From the NCBI RefSeq assembly GCF_004364645.1, contig NZ_SOAW01000001.1, positions 186,001 to 250,000 on the forward strand: a stretch of 64,000 nucleotides of DNA, written 5' to 3'. The notes beneath the pieces are model-generated. The model was not told where the DNA came from. It ran no database searches and saw only the letters and a program-made list of their open reading frames with translations. A program made the position numbers and the translations under genes. This DNA is from Naumannella halotolerans (lineage in GTDB: Bacteria; Actinomycetota; Actinomycetes; Propionibacteriales; Propionibacteriaceae). Positions 46,374 to 55,007 of this stretch are shown in pieces (the stretch's first letter is position 1; each line of letters begins with the position of its first letter).

Positions 46374-46957
46374 GCGCCCGGGAGGAGATCATGGCGGCGG
46401 TGCGGGCCAATCAGCCCGCCGGTGACTTCCCGCTGCCGGAGACCGTGGTCTTCCCGATGGATGAGCGGGGGAACCGGACCGAGTTCTTCCTGCACAACCT
46501 GGGGGTGATGGGCGGCAGTGAGCTGTACGTCGTCGACGGTCTGGAGTCCGCAGTGCAGTCGGCCTTCCCCGATGCCGCGGTGATCGCATCGGCGGTCCCG
46601 GAACTGCAGGGCAATCGGGATCTGTCCACGGTCGCCGAGCAGGCCGATCTGCACGATGTGGACGTGGCGGTGGTACGGGCGGTGCTGGCGGTGGGGGAGA
46701 CCGGTTCGGTGCTGCTCGCCGACAGCGACATCGTGGTGAACTCGCTGGTCTACCTGGCCCAGCACCTGGTGGTGCTGGTCGATCCGGACGACATCGTGCC
46801 CGGGCTGCAGGATGCGTACCTGAGTCCGGAGTTCCAGCAGCACGCCTACCTGGCCTTCCATTCCGGACCCTCGGCGACCGCCGACATCGAGGGCGTCCTG
46901 ATCCACGGTGCACAAGGTGTGCGTACCCTGCAGGTCGCCCTGATCCCCCGCAGCTGA
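46370..46957 (+). CDS. lutC: Lactate utilisation protein C
   Basis: A 195-residue LUD-domain subunit (VVRAVLAVGETGSVLL, AYLAFHSGPSATADIEG, GVRTLQVALI). Last gene of the lutABC operon, overlapping lutB by ATGA. Confidence 0.92.
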   Translation: MSAREEIMAAVRANQPAGDFPLPETVVFPMDERGNRTEFFLHNLGVMGGSELYVVDGLESAVQSAFPDAAVIASAVPELQGNRDLSTVAEQADLHDVDVAVVRAVLAVGETGSVLLADSDIVVNSLVYLAQHLVVLVDPDDIVPGLQDAYLSPEFQQHAYLAFHSGPSATADIEGVLIHGAQGVRTLQVALIPRS

Positions 46958-47078
46958 GCGAACCCGACCGGATCACGATCACGGCGCCGGGTGCTGCCGT
47001 GGTGGTGCCGGGTGAGCGGTACCGTGGAGATGCAATGGCAAGCCCGCCCGATCGGGCGCCGTGGAAGGGGAGTGCAGG

Positions 47079-48141
47079 ATGCGTGCCGTCACCTATGTGC
47101 GTAACGAAACCGTCGAGGTCCAGGAGAAGCCGAAGCCGGAGATCCAACCCGACGAGATCCTGCTGAAGGTCACCGGTGCCGGGGTGTGTCACTCCGACCT
47201 CGCGATCATCAATCTCGGTGACGACAGCCCGCTGATCGGTAGCACCCTCGGCCATGAGGTGGCGGGTACGGTCGCCGAGCTCGGTGATCAGGTCTCCGGT
47301 TGGCAGGTCGGTGAGGCCGGGCCGGTCTCGCTGATCCTGTCCTGTGGCCAGTGTCGCGAATGTCTGGCCGGGCGGGACAACAACTGCGAGGTGGCCTACC
47401 CGCGGGGCGCCTTGGCGCCGCGCTCGCCGGGCATCGGCAGCCCGGGCGGATGGCCGACTGGCTGCGCGCCTGGTCGAGTGCGGCTTGTACGTGGCCGTGA
47501 CGGCGCGCCACCTGCATCCGCTGGGTGATCTCGATCCGGTGGATGCCGCACCGCTTGCCGATGCCGCGCTGACCCCGATGCATGCGATCAACACTGTCCG
47601 TGACCGCCTCACCGGTGATGCCACCGTGGTCGTGCTCGGGCTCGGTGGTCTGGGGCACCTGGGTCTGCAGATCCTGCTCGCCACCACCGGCTCGCGGGTG
47701 ATCGCCCTGGACACCGATGCCGAGAAGCTGGCCTATGCCGAGAAGCATGGTGCGACCGCCATCCCGAGCGATACCGAGGCCGCTCAGAAGGTGCTCGACC
47801 TGACCAACGGTGTCGGGGCCGATGTGGTGATCGACTTCGTCGGTGTGCAGCCGACGGTGTCCACCGCGGTCGGTGCCATCCGTGGCGGCGGTGCGATCCG
47901 TTTCGTCGGCCTCGGTGGTGGCGCATTCGACTATGTGGCGGGCAATTCTAGGCTGCCGTGGGGAGTGAACGTCGAGCGTGCCTACGGTGGCACGAGCTCG
48001 GAGATCCGACAGGTGATCGATCTCGCCCGTCGGGGCAGGATCAAGGTCGAGGTGAAGCGATACCCGCTGGATGATGCGGTCACGGCCTTCGACGATCTGC
48101 ACCACGGAAGGATCCAGGGACGCGCTGTGCTGGTTCCGTGA
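47079..48141 (+). pseudogene. Zinc-dependent alcohol dehydrogenase, frameshifted
   Basis: ATG 47079 (after GAAGGGGA) opens a medium-chain alcohol dehydrogenase: catalytic zinc GVCHSD and GHEVAG, structural zinc CGQCRECLAGRDNNC. After GIGSPGG at about 47448 the frame is lost. The second half continues in the +1 frame from ARHLHPLGDLDPV (about 47495) with the cofactor loop VVLGLGGLGHLGLQ to the stop at 48141. Between them, 47449-47490 fits MADWLRAW in the third frame, so at least two indels separate the halves. A real pseudogene or an assembly error are both possible. Together the parts would make about 350 residues. Confidence 0.75.
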
Positions 48142-48274
48142 TCGGCACCGGGTCGGATCGACGACCATGCCGGCGTTGTCGTGTGGGGCGTTGATGCCTC
48201 GCTGACGCATTCGTCCGGCCACCCATAGGCACATCGACATCCGTCCGGTCGGCCGGAGCGATGGCCTCGCCATC

Positions 48275-48304
48275 GTCGTCGCCCACTCAGTCGTCGCCCA
48301 CTCA
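48275..48304 (+). repeat. 15-bp tandem repeat in a 316-bp intergenic gap
   Basis: GTCGTCGCCCACTCA occurs twice head to tail. The gap 48142-48457 has no gene that I can support; it also contains the inverted repeat at 48373. Confidence 0.7.
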
Positions 48305-48372
48305 TCGGTCTTCCAGTTGAGGCGGGTGTGTCGAAGACGATCGCCATGCCGCTGCGCTGGGGAGTGCCTCAC

Positions 48373-48417
48373 TTCTGGTCACTTGGCGTCCGCAGACTGT
48401 CAGCAAGTGACCAGAAC
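48373..48417. repeat. 13-bp perfect inverted repeat
   Basis: TTCTGGTCACTTG (48373-48385) and CAAGTGACCAGAA (48404-48416) with an 18-nt spacer. It lies between the converging alcohol dehydrogenase remnant and the gene at 48458. It may be a weak terminator or an inverted repeat left by a mobile element; there is no T-run. Confidence 0.6.
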
Positions 48418-48457
48418 CCGACGCATGGACGGGCATGGCCGCAGGTCAATAACCTGG

Positions 48458-49030
48458 TCAGTGCTTTCGCACGTACTGCATGGCGAGGCTCCAGAGCTCC
48501 GGGCGACCTCCATCGGCCGGCAGGTGATCGGGGACGGGTGGCCTGGAGTCCGGGTTGGTGATCAGTTCGCTGTAGTCCTGGTCGTATGCCGGCGCAGGTT
48601 GCACGCGAGGCTTCCTGACCCGGGACCGGGCAGCGGCAACACTTACCCGTTGGAGTTCTTCGTGTGCCTCAGAGCGCAACCATTCGGGCCCATGGGTTGC
48701 TCGTTCCAGATCTTCAACGGCGCGACGCGGGTCACCGACATGGTCGGCGACGACGAGACCGCGGACGAAGTGAAGGAGGCTTCGGTCACCCGGCCGCTGA
48801 ACCCACAGCGGCAGTGCCATGTCGCAGCAGTGGGCGGCTGTCTTCGGCTGCCGATGCAAGAGGGCCGAACAGACATCCATGAGCCACGCCTCCGGTGTGT
48901 AGGCGCCACCATCGATCCGCCAACCCATAGCCGTCGTGTAGAGCCCGTACCAGTCGTTCGCCTGCAGCAGCGCAACGCTCTCGTCACGCCACCACGAAGC
49001 GGGGCGCCGGCTGGCCTGGGGGTTGAGCAC
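48458..49030 (-). CDS. Hypothetical protein, 190 residues
   Basis: A soluble protein without recognised family: helical N-terminal part (ASWWRDESVALLQANDWYGLY, AYTPEAWLMDVCSALLHRQ) and a Pro-rich C-terminus. The low Arg/Pro content and regular helices of the first 130 residues argue for a real gene. GTG start at 49030. It is transcribed away from the ychF side and lies just outside the decayed higBA pair. Confidence 0.55.
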   Translation of the reverse strand: MLNPQASRRPASWWRDESVALLQANDWYGLYTTAMGWRIDGGAYTPEAWLMDVCSALLHRQPKTAAHCCDMALPLWVQRPGDRSLLHFVRGLVVADHVGDPRRAVEDLERATHGPEWLRSEAHEELQRVSVAAARSRVRKPRVQPAPAYDQDYSELITNPDSRPPVPDHLPADGGRPELWSLAMQYVRKH

Positions 49031-49141
49031 TGCTCAAGCCTAATGTCGCGACGACGTTCGCCGCGGAACGATCCCCTCCGCGGCGCGTGACTCCGTGCGA
49101 TGCGGCTCGGGCATTGGCAAGCTCGACGGACGGGCGCGACT

Positions 49142-49306
49142 TCAGGACGCCGCAGATCGTTGATGGCGGGTCCGTTGTGATCCCTCGCTTGCCGTGCACG
49201 ATCTCGTTGATGCGCCGCGGCGGCACCGATCGCGACGGCGAGCTGTCCTGCGTGATTTGAAGCCCTCGATGAAGTCCTCCATCAGAATCTCCCCGGGTAG
49301 ATCGGT
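49142..49306 (-). pseudogene. higA: higA antitoxin remnant
   Basis: Pieces of a HigA XRE antitoxin in two frames: DLPGEILMEDFIEGF (about 49262-49306), then PPRRINEIVHGKRGIT in another frame (to about 49180). The start of the helix-turn-helix is scrambled by indels and the C-terminal half is missing. Directly follows the higB remnant, as in intact higBA. Confidence 0.65.
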
Positions 49307-49310
49307 TCGA

Positions 49311-49600
49311 TTAGATCGGCCCCCAGTGGTCGTCGACGAGTTCGACATCTTCTGCACCGCGATCTGTGCACATGAAGCAGAGCCGCCATCGCACAGTCAC
49401 ACGGATACTGTGCTGTCCGCGGCACCGACGAGCCGCTCCAAGCGGTTTCCCGGTAGGATCCGTAGGTCCTCGACGGACTTCGCGGCATGAATCAGGCCGA
49501 GCTTCCGCAAAGTCGCTCGTTGCACGGCGCGATCGGTGCGCTTGACGTACTGCTCGTGCCAGATCCGGTCCGTGCCCTTGCTCCCGAACGATCTGATCAC
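49311..49600 (-). pseudogene. higB: higB toxin, frameshifted
   Basis: GTG 49600 starts a HigB/RelE-type mRNA interferase: IRSFGSKGTDRIWHEQYVKR, ATLRKLGLIHAAKSVEDLR, PGNRLERLVG. The frame breaks at about 49413-49428; the end continues in another frame as GQHSIRVTVRWRLCF and AEDVELVDDHWG, stopping at 49311. A single indel explains the break. Confidence 0.75.
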
Positions 49601-49632
49601 GAACCCAGCGCATGGAGGAGCCGTCAATACCG

Positions 49633-49657
49633 CTAGGCGTTGAACCGGAACTCCACC
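49633..49657 (-). repeat. Displaced 3' end of ychF (copy 1, VEFRFNA-stop)
   Basis: Read on the minus strand this is GTG GAG TTC CGG TTC AAC GCC TAG, the last codons of a ychF gene. Bases 49638-49657 match the present ychF end (55013-55032) in 19 of 20 positions. This is probably the original end of ychF, moved away by insertions. Confidence 0.75.
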
Positions 49658-49666
49658 GAGTTGCGT

Positions 49667-50035
49667 CTACCTTCTCGCATCAAACCCACGCTCCAGCAAG
49701 TCCCGGTCCTTCGTAGGCAAACCAACTGATTCAGCGACGTGCGCAAGCAGATCGGCCACGGCGCTCATGTTCACTGCTGGCGTTGAACTATTTGGCAAGG
49801 CGTCGCGGTAGAGATCCAAAGCGATGTCATCCTGCGCGAACAGCACCGGAACTTCGTTCAGCGCCGCGGCCAAATCCGGGCCAGCTTTGCACCGCACAAT
49901 CTGCCGCACGAGGTCAAACTGAGCATCACGCACACGCCGTTTCGTTTCCCATCCGAGCTGATACACCGTTACCGCCCATGAGGCCAGGGCACCAGCTACA
50001 GCACCGACCACTGCACCGATCAAGGCTTCAATCAC
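49667..50035 (-). CDS. Small membrane protein, only cargo of a 0.4-kb ychF element
   Basis: A 122-residue protein with a Gly/Ala-rich N-terminal helix (IEALIGAVVGAVAGALASWAV) and a cytoplasmic helical domain with RDAQFDLVRQIVRCK and LFAQDDIALDLYRDAL. Similar short proteins of unknown function occur in phage and island DNA. It lies between ychF tail copies 1 and 2. Confidence 0.65.
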   Translation of the reverse strand: MIEALIGAVVGAVAGALASWAVTVYQLGWETKRRVRDAQFDLVRQIVRCKAGPDLAAALNEVPVLFAQDDIALDLYRDALPNSSTPAVNMSAVADLLAHVAESVGLPTKDRDLLERGFDARR

Positions 50036-50053
50036 GTTGTCCTCTCCAGACGA

Positions 50054-50072
50054 CTAGACGTTAAACCGGAAC
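50054..50072 (-). repeat. ychF tail copy 2 (FRFNV-stop)
   Basis: On the minus strand: TTC CGG TTT AAC GTC TAG. Bases 50058-50072 are identical to 55012-55026 at the end of ychF. Left boundary of the larger element and right boundary of the smaller one. Confidence 0.7.
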
Positions 50073-50196
50073 GAAAACCGGAGTAGTCGGTGGTTGTCGG
50101 TCATCGTCGGTTGATGCCGAAAAATGCCGTCTGACCTGCGGAAACGCGTTCGCTGCACCGTTGGACGTCGTCGGCGAGAATCGGTCTCCGTTGGAC

Positions 50197-50218
50197 TTCT
50201 TGCGGACTGTTTGCGGAC
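50197..50218 (+). repeat. Direct repeat near the left end of the larger ychF element
   Basis: TTCTTGCGGACT-GTTT-GCGGAC, 20 of 22 bases identical to 54943-54964 in the same orientation. The unit TTGCGGAC itself occurs twice here, like arm-type integrase binding sites. Confidence 0.6.
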
Positions 50219-50233
50219 CGCTGGACGGGAAGG

Positions 50234-50956
50234 CTAGTCCGAGCCCCGACCGCGACCTTCGATCTTCGCGCACCTTGCGGAGAGATCGCGGATGCTCTGC
50301 CAGACAACTGCTCGGGGGGCGTCGATCTTGAGTGCTCGGATGTATTCGTCGAGACGTTGTGGGCGATCTTGGAGGTAGGTGACTGCGTTGTTGAGGCTCT
50401 CGCCGACCGTCTTGCCGTATGCATCGACTGCCTTGCGCGCGCCGGCCTTCAGGGCGACCGTGTCGGGTTTCATCATGGCCAAGTCGATGAGGTCGCGGCT
50501 GAACGTCGATGTGTCTGCCCAGCGGTCGTCATTGGCGAGCAGCTTGGTTGCGACCTGGTCTGTTCGCGTCAGGATCCGTAACCCACAGATCTCATCGCCC
50601 GAGGCGGGGGTGTCGAGGTCGATGCGGCCTTCATGGATGATCTCGAACTTGATCGCACTCCCCGCAACGAGCACCGACGTCCTAATCCCGTAACCGTCAA
50701 CAGAGGGTGTTCGACCCACGTCCAGTTCGCGTGTAGCCAGAGCGGCGAGCCCGTGGTCCCTGACCATCTGGCGCAGCGCGCGGTAGGACTGCGGGTCGGA
50801 GACGAGGAAGTCGATGTCGACCGATTCGCGGAACTCGCCGTTGGCAAGGACGATCGCGGTGCCGCCTCCGAACCAGCAGTTGTGCTCGGCCAGGAGCGGT
50901 GCGTCGAGCATCGACAGCACCTCAGCCACCTGTTGGTGGTGCAGCCGCCTAAACAA
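50234..50956 (-). CDS. Nucleotidyltransferase toxin (AbiEii/AbiGii-like)
   Basis: A 240-residue protein with the minimal nucleotidyltransferase motif FGGGTAIVLANG (about 30-40) and SVDIDFLVS with Asp 47 and 49, followed by a helical domain. AbiEii-type toxins transfer nucleotides to tRNA or other targets. TTG at 50956 is chosen since GGGAGG lies upstream and it overlaps the antitoxin stop by 8 nt, which gives tight coupling. Confidence 0.7.
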   Translation of the reverse strand: MFRRLHHQQVAEVLSMLDAPLLAEHNCWFGGGTAIVLANGEFRESVDIDFLVSDPQSYRALRQMVRDHGLAALATRELDVGRTPSVDGYGIRTSVLVAGSAIKFEIIHEGRIDLDTPASGDEICGLRILTRTDQVATKLLANDDRWADTSTFSRDLIDLAMMKPDTVALKAGARKAVDAYGKTVGESLNNAVTYLQDRPQRLDEYIRALKIDAPRAVVWQSIRDLSARCAKIEGRGRGSD

Positions 50957-51410
50957 GGAGCCTCCCGTTGCTGTAGGTGTCCGCGAGGTGCTGGATGAAT
51001 GCCTTCTCGTGATCGGTGAGGGCTTCCTGGTTGAGGTGTCGCCAGCCGCGTTCGTAGAGGTTGAGTGCCTCCGTCTCGGTGATGGTGGTGCCGGCGTCGG
51101 TCTGCCATGCCAGCGTGCGCAGGCCGGGATAGTCCCCGACGGTGATCGTCGCCGGTTCTGCTGCTGGCGCGTCGAGGATCGGGATGACGAGGTGAAGTCC
51201 GAGTGCGGCGGCCACGTTGACGTAGGCGCCGATCGTGACCGAGGGGTTGCCCGCCTCGATCCTGTACAGGGTGACACGCGAAACGCCAGCAGCTTCGGCA
51301 CAGGCGACTACCGTGACACCGAGGGCCTTTCGGCGTTCGCGCAGCCGGGCGCCCAGGCGTTCGAGGTCCGCCTGTTGCTCGGGGCTCGTGTACGGGCTAG
51401 GGGCTGGCAT
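50949..51410 (-). CDS. XRE-family antitoxin/regulator of the nucleotidyltransferase
   Basis: A 153-residue protein: helix-turn-helix LGARLRERRKALGVT, VACAEAAGVSRVTLYRIEAG at residues about 20-60, then a C-terminal domain with TITETEALNLYERGW. It precedes and overlaps the toxin gene. ATG 51410 is chosen because the promoter -10 element covers the two upstream ATGs (51419, 51428), which would make the mRNA leaderless. Confidence 0.7.
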   Translation of the reverse strand: MPAPSPYTSPEQQADLERLGARLRERRKALGVTVVACAEAAGVSRVTLYRIEAGNPSVTIGAYVNVAAALGLHLVIPILDAPAAEPATITVGDYPGLRTLAWQTDAGTTITETEALNLYERGWRHLNQEALTDHEKAFIQHLADTYSNGRLLV

Positions 51411-51458
51411 GTTTCTCATTTTAGTCATTCAGTCCCTTATGTCAATAATGGGAAACAT
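51409..51458 (-). promoter_or_regulatory. Promoter of the toxin-antitoxin pair inside an inverted repeat
   Basis: On the minus strand TTGACA (51440-51445) and TAAAAT (51418-51423) are spaced by 16 bp, an almost ideal promoter. ATGTTTC-T-CATT (51409-51420) and AATG-G-GAAACAT (51447-51458) form an inverted repeat with 11 of 12 pairs that brackets it: a clear autoregulatory operator. Confidence 0.7.
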
Positions 51459-51548
51459 TTCGAAGGATCTCTCGGTCAAACGACTTGCCCGCGCGAAGCC
51501 AGCCGTGCGTCCAGTTCGTCCAAGAGACACTCTCTGGGCTCGAGCTCG

Positions 51549-51881
51549 CTAGCCCCAGAAGATCGGGTCACCGCTGCTGTCGATGTGGTCCAGGAGCGCC
51601 TGGACGCTCTTGGTCGGGCGCTTGCGCTTGTACTCGTGGAACTTCAGGTTTCGGTCGCGCCAGTAGATCGCCCACTGGCCTGTCGACTTCGTGTACCTAA
51701 GCCGCGCGATCGGGAATCGGGTGTGCTCACCGACACCGTCCCACGGCGGCCGCACCTCGACGATGTCGACGTGTCGGTCGGAGACGTCGGCCTCGACCTT
51801 GACCTGGTCCCACAGGTGCTCGGGCACGCGCTCCCGCGCCCAGAGGCGGATGCGGTGCAGATCAGTCTCGGGAAGCGCCAT
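51549..51881 (-). CDS. DUF3024 family protein
   Basis: A 110-residue protein with the DUF3024 pattern: VEADVSDRHVDIVEVRPPW, IARLRYTKSTGQWAIYWRDRNLKFHEY and a short helical end. Often found in mobile and defence islands; no function known. ATG at 51881. Confidence 0.75.
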   Translation of the reverse strand: MALPETDLHRIRLWARERVPEHLWDQVKVEADVSDRHVDIVEVRPPWDGVGEHTRFPIARLRYTKSTGQWAIYWRDRNLKFHEYKRKRPTKSVQALLDHIDSSGDPIFWG

Positions 51882-52011
51882 CGCACCCTTCCAGTCAGTT
51901 CGGGACAAGCACCGGCAACCACGGAGCGGATCGGAGAGAGTCGGTGCACTCCGACCAGCGTCGTCGATCCGCCTGCCGACGCCGAGAGACGACGATAACC
52001 TCAGAGGTACC

Positions 52012-52844
52012 ATGAACCTCGGGGACGACGCCAACCGCCTTGCCGCGGAGGCGCGTGCCCGCGTTTTGATCGATCGCCAGCTCACCGACGCAGGCTGGTC
52101 GGTGCAGGACAGCAGGTCGCTCAACCTGTTCGCGGCCCAAGGCGTCGCGCGCCGCGAGGCGACGATGGCGACCGGGCACTGCCGTGCCGACTATCTCCTG
52201 TACGTCGACCAAAGGGTCGTCGGGGTGATCGAGGCCAAGTCCGAGGGCACTCCCCTATCAGGTGTCGAGTGGCAGTCCGCGATGTACGCCGAAGGGCTCC
52301 CGGCCGACGTCAGGCTCGCAGCGCTGACCAAGGACGGCCGGCTCCCGTTCGTCTTCGAGGCCAGCGGCACCGAGACCCACTTCACCAACGGCTTCGACCC
52401 CGAACCACGGGCCCGGCGGATCTTCAACTTCCCCAAGGCGGCGACCCTCGCCAAGACCCTGCGTAGCAAGGACGAGGAACACCCGACCTGGCGGGGCAAG
52501 GTCACCGCGATGCCCCGCTGGACACCACTCCGCTACGGCCGGCGCAGATCGAGGCGATCAACGGCGTCGAGCAGAGCTTGCGCGAGCAGCGCTACGACCG
52601 GAGCCTGGTGCAGATGGCGACGGGCGCTGGCAAGACATTCGCGGCCGTGACGCTGTCATATCGGCTGCTGAAGTTCGGTGGATTCGACCGGATCCTGTTC
52701 CTCGTCGACCGCAACAACCTGGCCAAGCAGACGATGGCCGAGTTCGAGAACTACCGCACCCCCGACGACGGCCGCCGCTTCACCGAGCTCTACAACGTCA
52801 ACCGCCTCAACCGCGGCCCGATGCCGGAGTCGACGGCCGGGTGA
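52012..52844 (+). pseudogene. hsdR: Type I restriction R subunit (hsdR), frameshifted and truncated
   Basis: ATG 52012 starts an HSDR_N domain: LIDRQLTDAGWSVQDS, DYLLYVDQRVVGVIEAKSEG (nuclease Asp...Glu-x-Lys). At 52513-52516 one C is missing from a C-run; restoring it joins the frame to LREQRYDRSLVQMATGAGKT (Walker A) and ILFLVDRNNLAKQ. The gene then breaks off after NRLNRGPMPESTA at about 52840; roughly two thirds of the protein are missing. No hsdM or hsdS is present, so the system is dead. Confidence 0.8.
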
Positions 52845-53272
52845 ACGGGACGAAGATCTTGCGTCCCTTGCCGGTGGAGACGATCGCGTCGCCGGTCACC
52901 TCGGCCCAGTACGCGATCTGGTTCGTGGTGTCGACCAGAACGAGCAGGTACGGCAGGCCGAAGGAGAGCCAGTGGTCGAAGTGGTAGGTGCCGGACTCGT
53001 CGAACCACCAGCCTGGCTCGCCCTTGCGCTTGTTGGCCGGCTTCAGGTACTCGGTGGGGCTGCCCTTGACCTGCATGAAGACGGGCGCGCCCAAGTCCCA
53101 GGCGTTCTCCTTGTCCTCAGGTGCCGCATCATCGCGCGAACGTAACGAGATCGGTCCCGATGTCCTCGCTGAGCTTGACCGGGGGAGCCCACCCGATGTC
53201 AGCGAAGATCACCTGGGCCTTGAGCTCGCCGCGCGAGCCCGTCGTCTTGGTGGAGTGCACCGGCGTCGTCAT
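52840..53272 (-). pseudogene. DUF4365 gene, frameshifted and cut at its 3' end
   Basis: ATG 53272 opens TTGSRGELKAQVIFADIGW and KLSEDIGTDLVTFAR, then hits a TGA at about 53150. After a one-base correction it continues RDDAAPEDKENAWDLGAPVFMQVKG, WWFDE, HWLSFGLPYLLVLVD and STGKGRKIFVP (to about 52850). Members of this family resemble nuclease-associated island proteins. Its 3' end abuts the broken end of hsdR, which shows a deletion or recombination joint. Confidence 0.65.
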
Positions 53273-53451
53273 GGCCCCAGTCCATCAGGTCCATGAGTCT
53301 GCGTCGCCCCAAGACCACTGATGGGCTCGCAGGCTCGAGTACGAAACTGCGGCGATCCTGCTTCAGGAGCGTGACCCCGCGTTTGACGAGGTCATGTGTT
53401 CGTGGGGAAGTCTGCTAGAGCGTGTCGGTTTGCTGTGGAACTGTACAAGGT

Positions 53452-54764
53452 ATGCCGGAACGACCTGCGCTGACCCCAGGGAGACCCCGCCTCGGAACCG
53501 TCTTCTTCGACGCACGAGAGCCCGGGCGACCCGCGATGGCCTTCGATACCGGAGAAGAGATCGAGTTGACAGTCAACTTCGATCATGGAGATCCGATCGG
53601 CCGCCGCTTCAGCGGACGATCAATGTCGTATGGCGACGATCCCGACTACCGCCTCCACGACTACTCGATGCCAACGCAAGCGTGGTTCTACGATCCGCAC
53701 GGCGTCATCTGCTTAGTCGAACCGCACGGGAGATCGCACAGCTTCGGCACTCTGCAAGAGGGGCGATTGCGCTTCGCATACGCGATCGAGGTCGGCGACG
53801 TCGGCCTTCGATATGAGCGGATCAACGCGATGCAGTCGCGAATCGAAGGTTTGGAAGAATGGATTCCCATAAGCTCGATCGAGCACGAGTACGTCCACGA
53901 GGATGATTCGATCTTGTCGAGCATCTTCACGGTCAAGCGCCAGGCGCCGGTGAAGATATCCCGAGTGCTCAACGCGCAGATCCGCCCGGCCTACTCGTTC
54001 ATGGCCTCGTCTGTCCCGGGGCAAACCACACTTGCCGATGAGATGCGCGTAAAGACCAGCGCCACGCGAGCGCGTTCATGGCAAGAGCACCTCGACGTTC
54101 ACCGAGGCGTGCGGGATCTCCTGGTCGTCGCGGGATGGCGAGACTACGGGACCTGGGACTTGAGCGTGTCTCGCCAAGACGACCCCGAGCGAGCTCTTGC
54201 CGGAAATGCCCTGGGCGATCGATGGGCTCGCGTATCGACCTACGCGATGCCAAAGCCGACTGGAAACGACCAAGGAAACCGATTCCTGTTCAAGTTCGAT
54301 GACGTTGGTGCGCCCGGTATTGGCCGCTGGCTTCGACTCAGGCGCAGGCATCGTCGAGCCATCTCTGGGATGATCCACTCTGTTGGTATGCCGGGAGTTG
54401 CTCTCGAAACCGCATCTCGGAAGCGGGCGCAGCGCTTGAACACCTTGGCTACGGCATTGCGATCGAACGAGGCGAAACTCCCGGCAGGCACCTCGCAACC
54501 CATCTGCGACGCGTCGCAGAGCAATGCCGTTGCGACATGGGAGTCGATGCGGACGCTTGGCCGGCGCGCTTCGCCGACGCGTACAACACTGTCAAGCACC
54601 CCGACCGGCCAGACGAGTGGGACACTCTTGACCTTCACAACATTCTTCGAGAATCTCGGCTGCTGTTTCGCACTTGGGTCGCCCTCCGCTTGGGAGCCGG
54701 GGTTATAGCCCTCGAGCGAAACCGCGGCCTCGTGCCCATGTCGCGCCCGTACGAGCGGTGGTGA
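53452..54764 (+). pseudogene. ApeA-like HEPN abortive-infection protein, frameshifted
   Basis: From ATG 53452 (GTG 53422 possible) about 315 residues resemble the ApeA N-terminal domain: beta-rich, with PHGRSHSFGTLQ and LDVHRGVRDLLVVAGW. Near 54400-54410 the frame is lost. The other frame continues ISEAGAALEHLGYGIAIERG and ends with RFADAYNTVKHPDRP, the likely HEPN RNase motif, to the stop at 54764. One base deleted explains the break. ApeA is an antiphage HEPN ribonuclease. Codon use is less GC-rich than the core genes. Confidence 0.55.
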
Positions 54765-54942
54765 CCGACGCGCAAGTAGTCACGGTGATGGGTGACTCCG
54801 GGACCATCAAACTCCCTCGTACTTGCTGACCACAGTTGCATCACTGCGCCGCCAAAGGTCACGTCACGGGCGGGGCAATTGGCAGCGCCGGGGTCCAGAG
54901 ATTGGCCCTCCGAACGGCCAGATCGAGGGCATCGCGCTGAAT

Positions 54943-54964
54943 TTCTTGCGGACTCTGTGCGGAC
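54943..54964 (+). repeat. Direct repeat near the right end of the larger ychF element
   Basis: TTCTTGCGGACT-CTGT-GCGGAC; see the copy at 50197. The 243-bp gap 54765-55007 has no gene that I can see. Confidence 0.6.
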
Positions 54965-55007
54965 TGGGAGGGATCACACCCACTCTGACCTGCGGTTTTG
55001 CGCCGAT

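Noticed and set aside
50197-50218. CRISPR-like repeat array
   Set aside because: Only two distant copies plus short internal repeats, no regular spacers and no cas genes.
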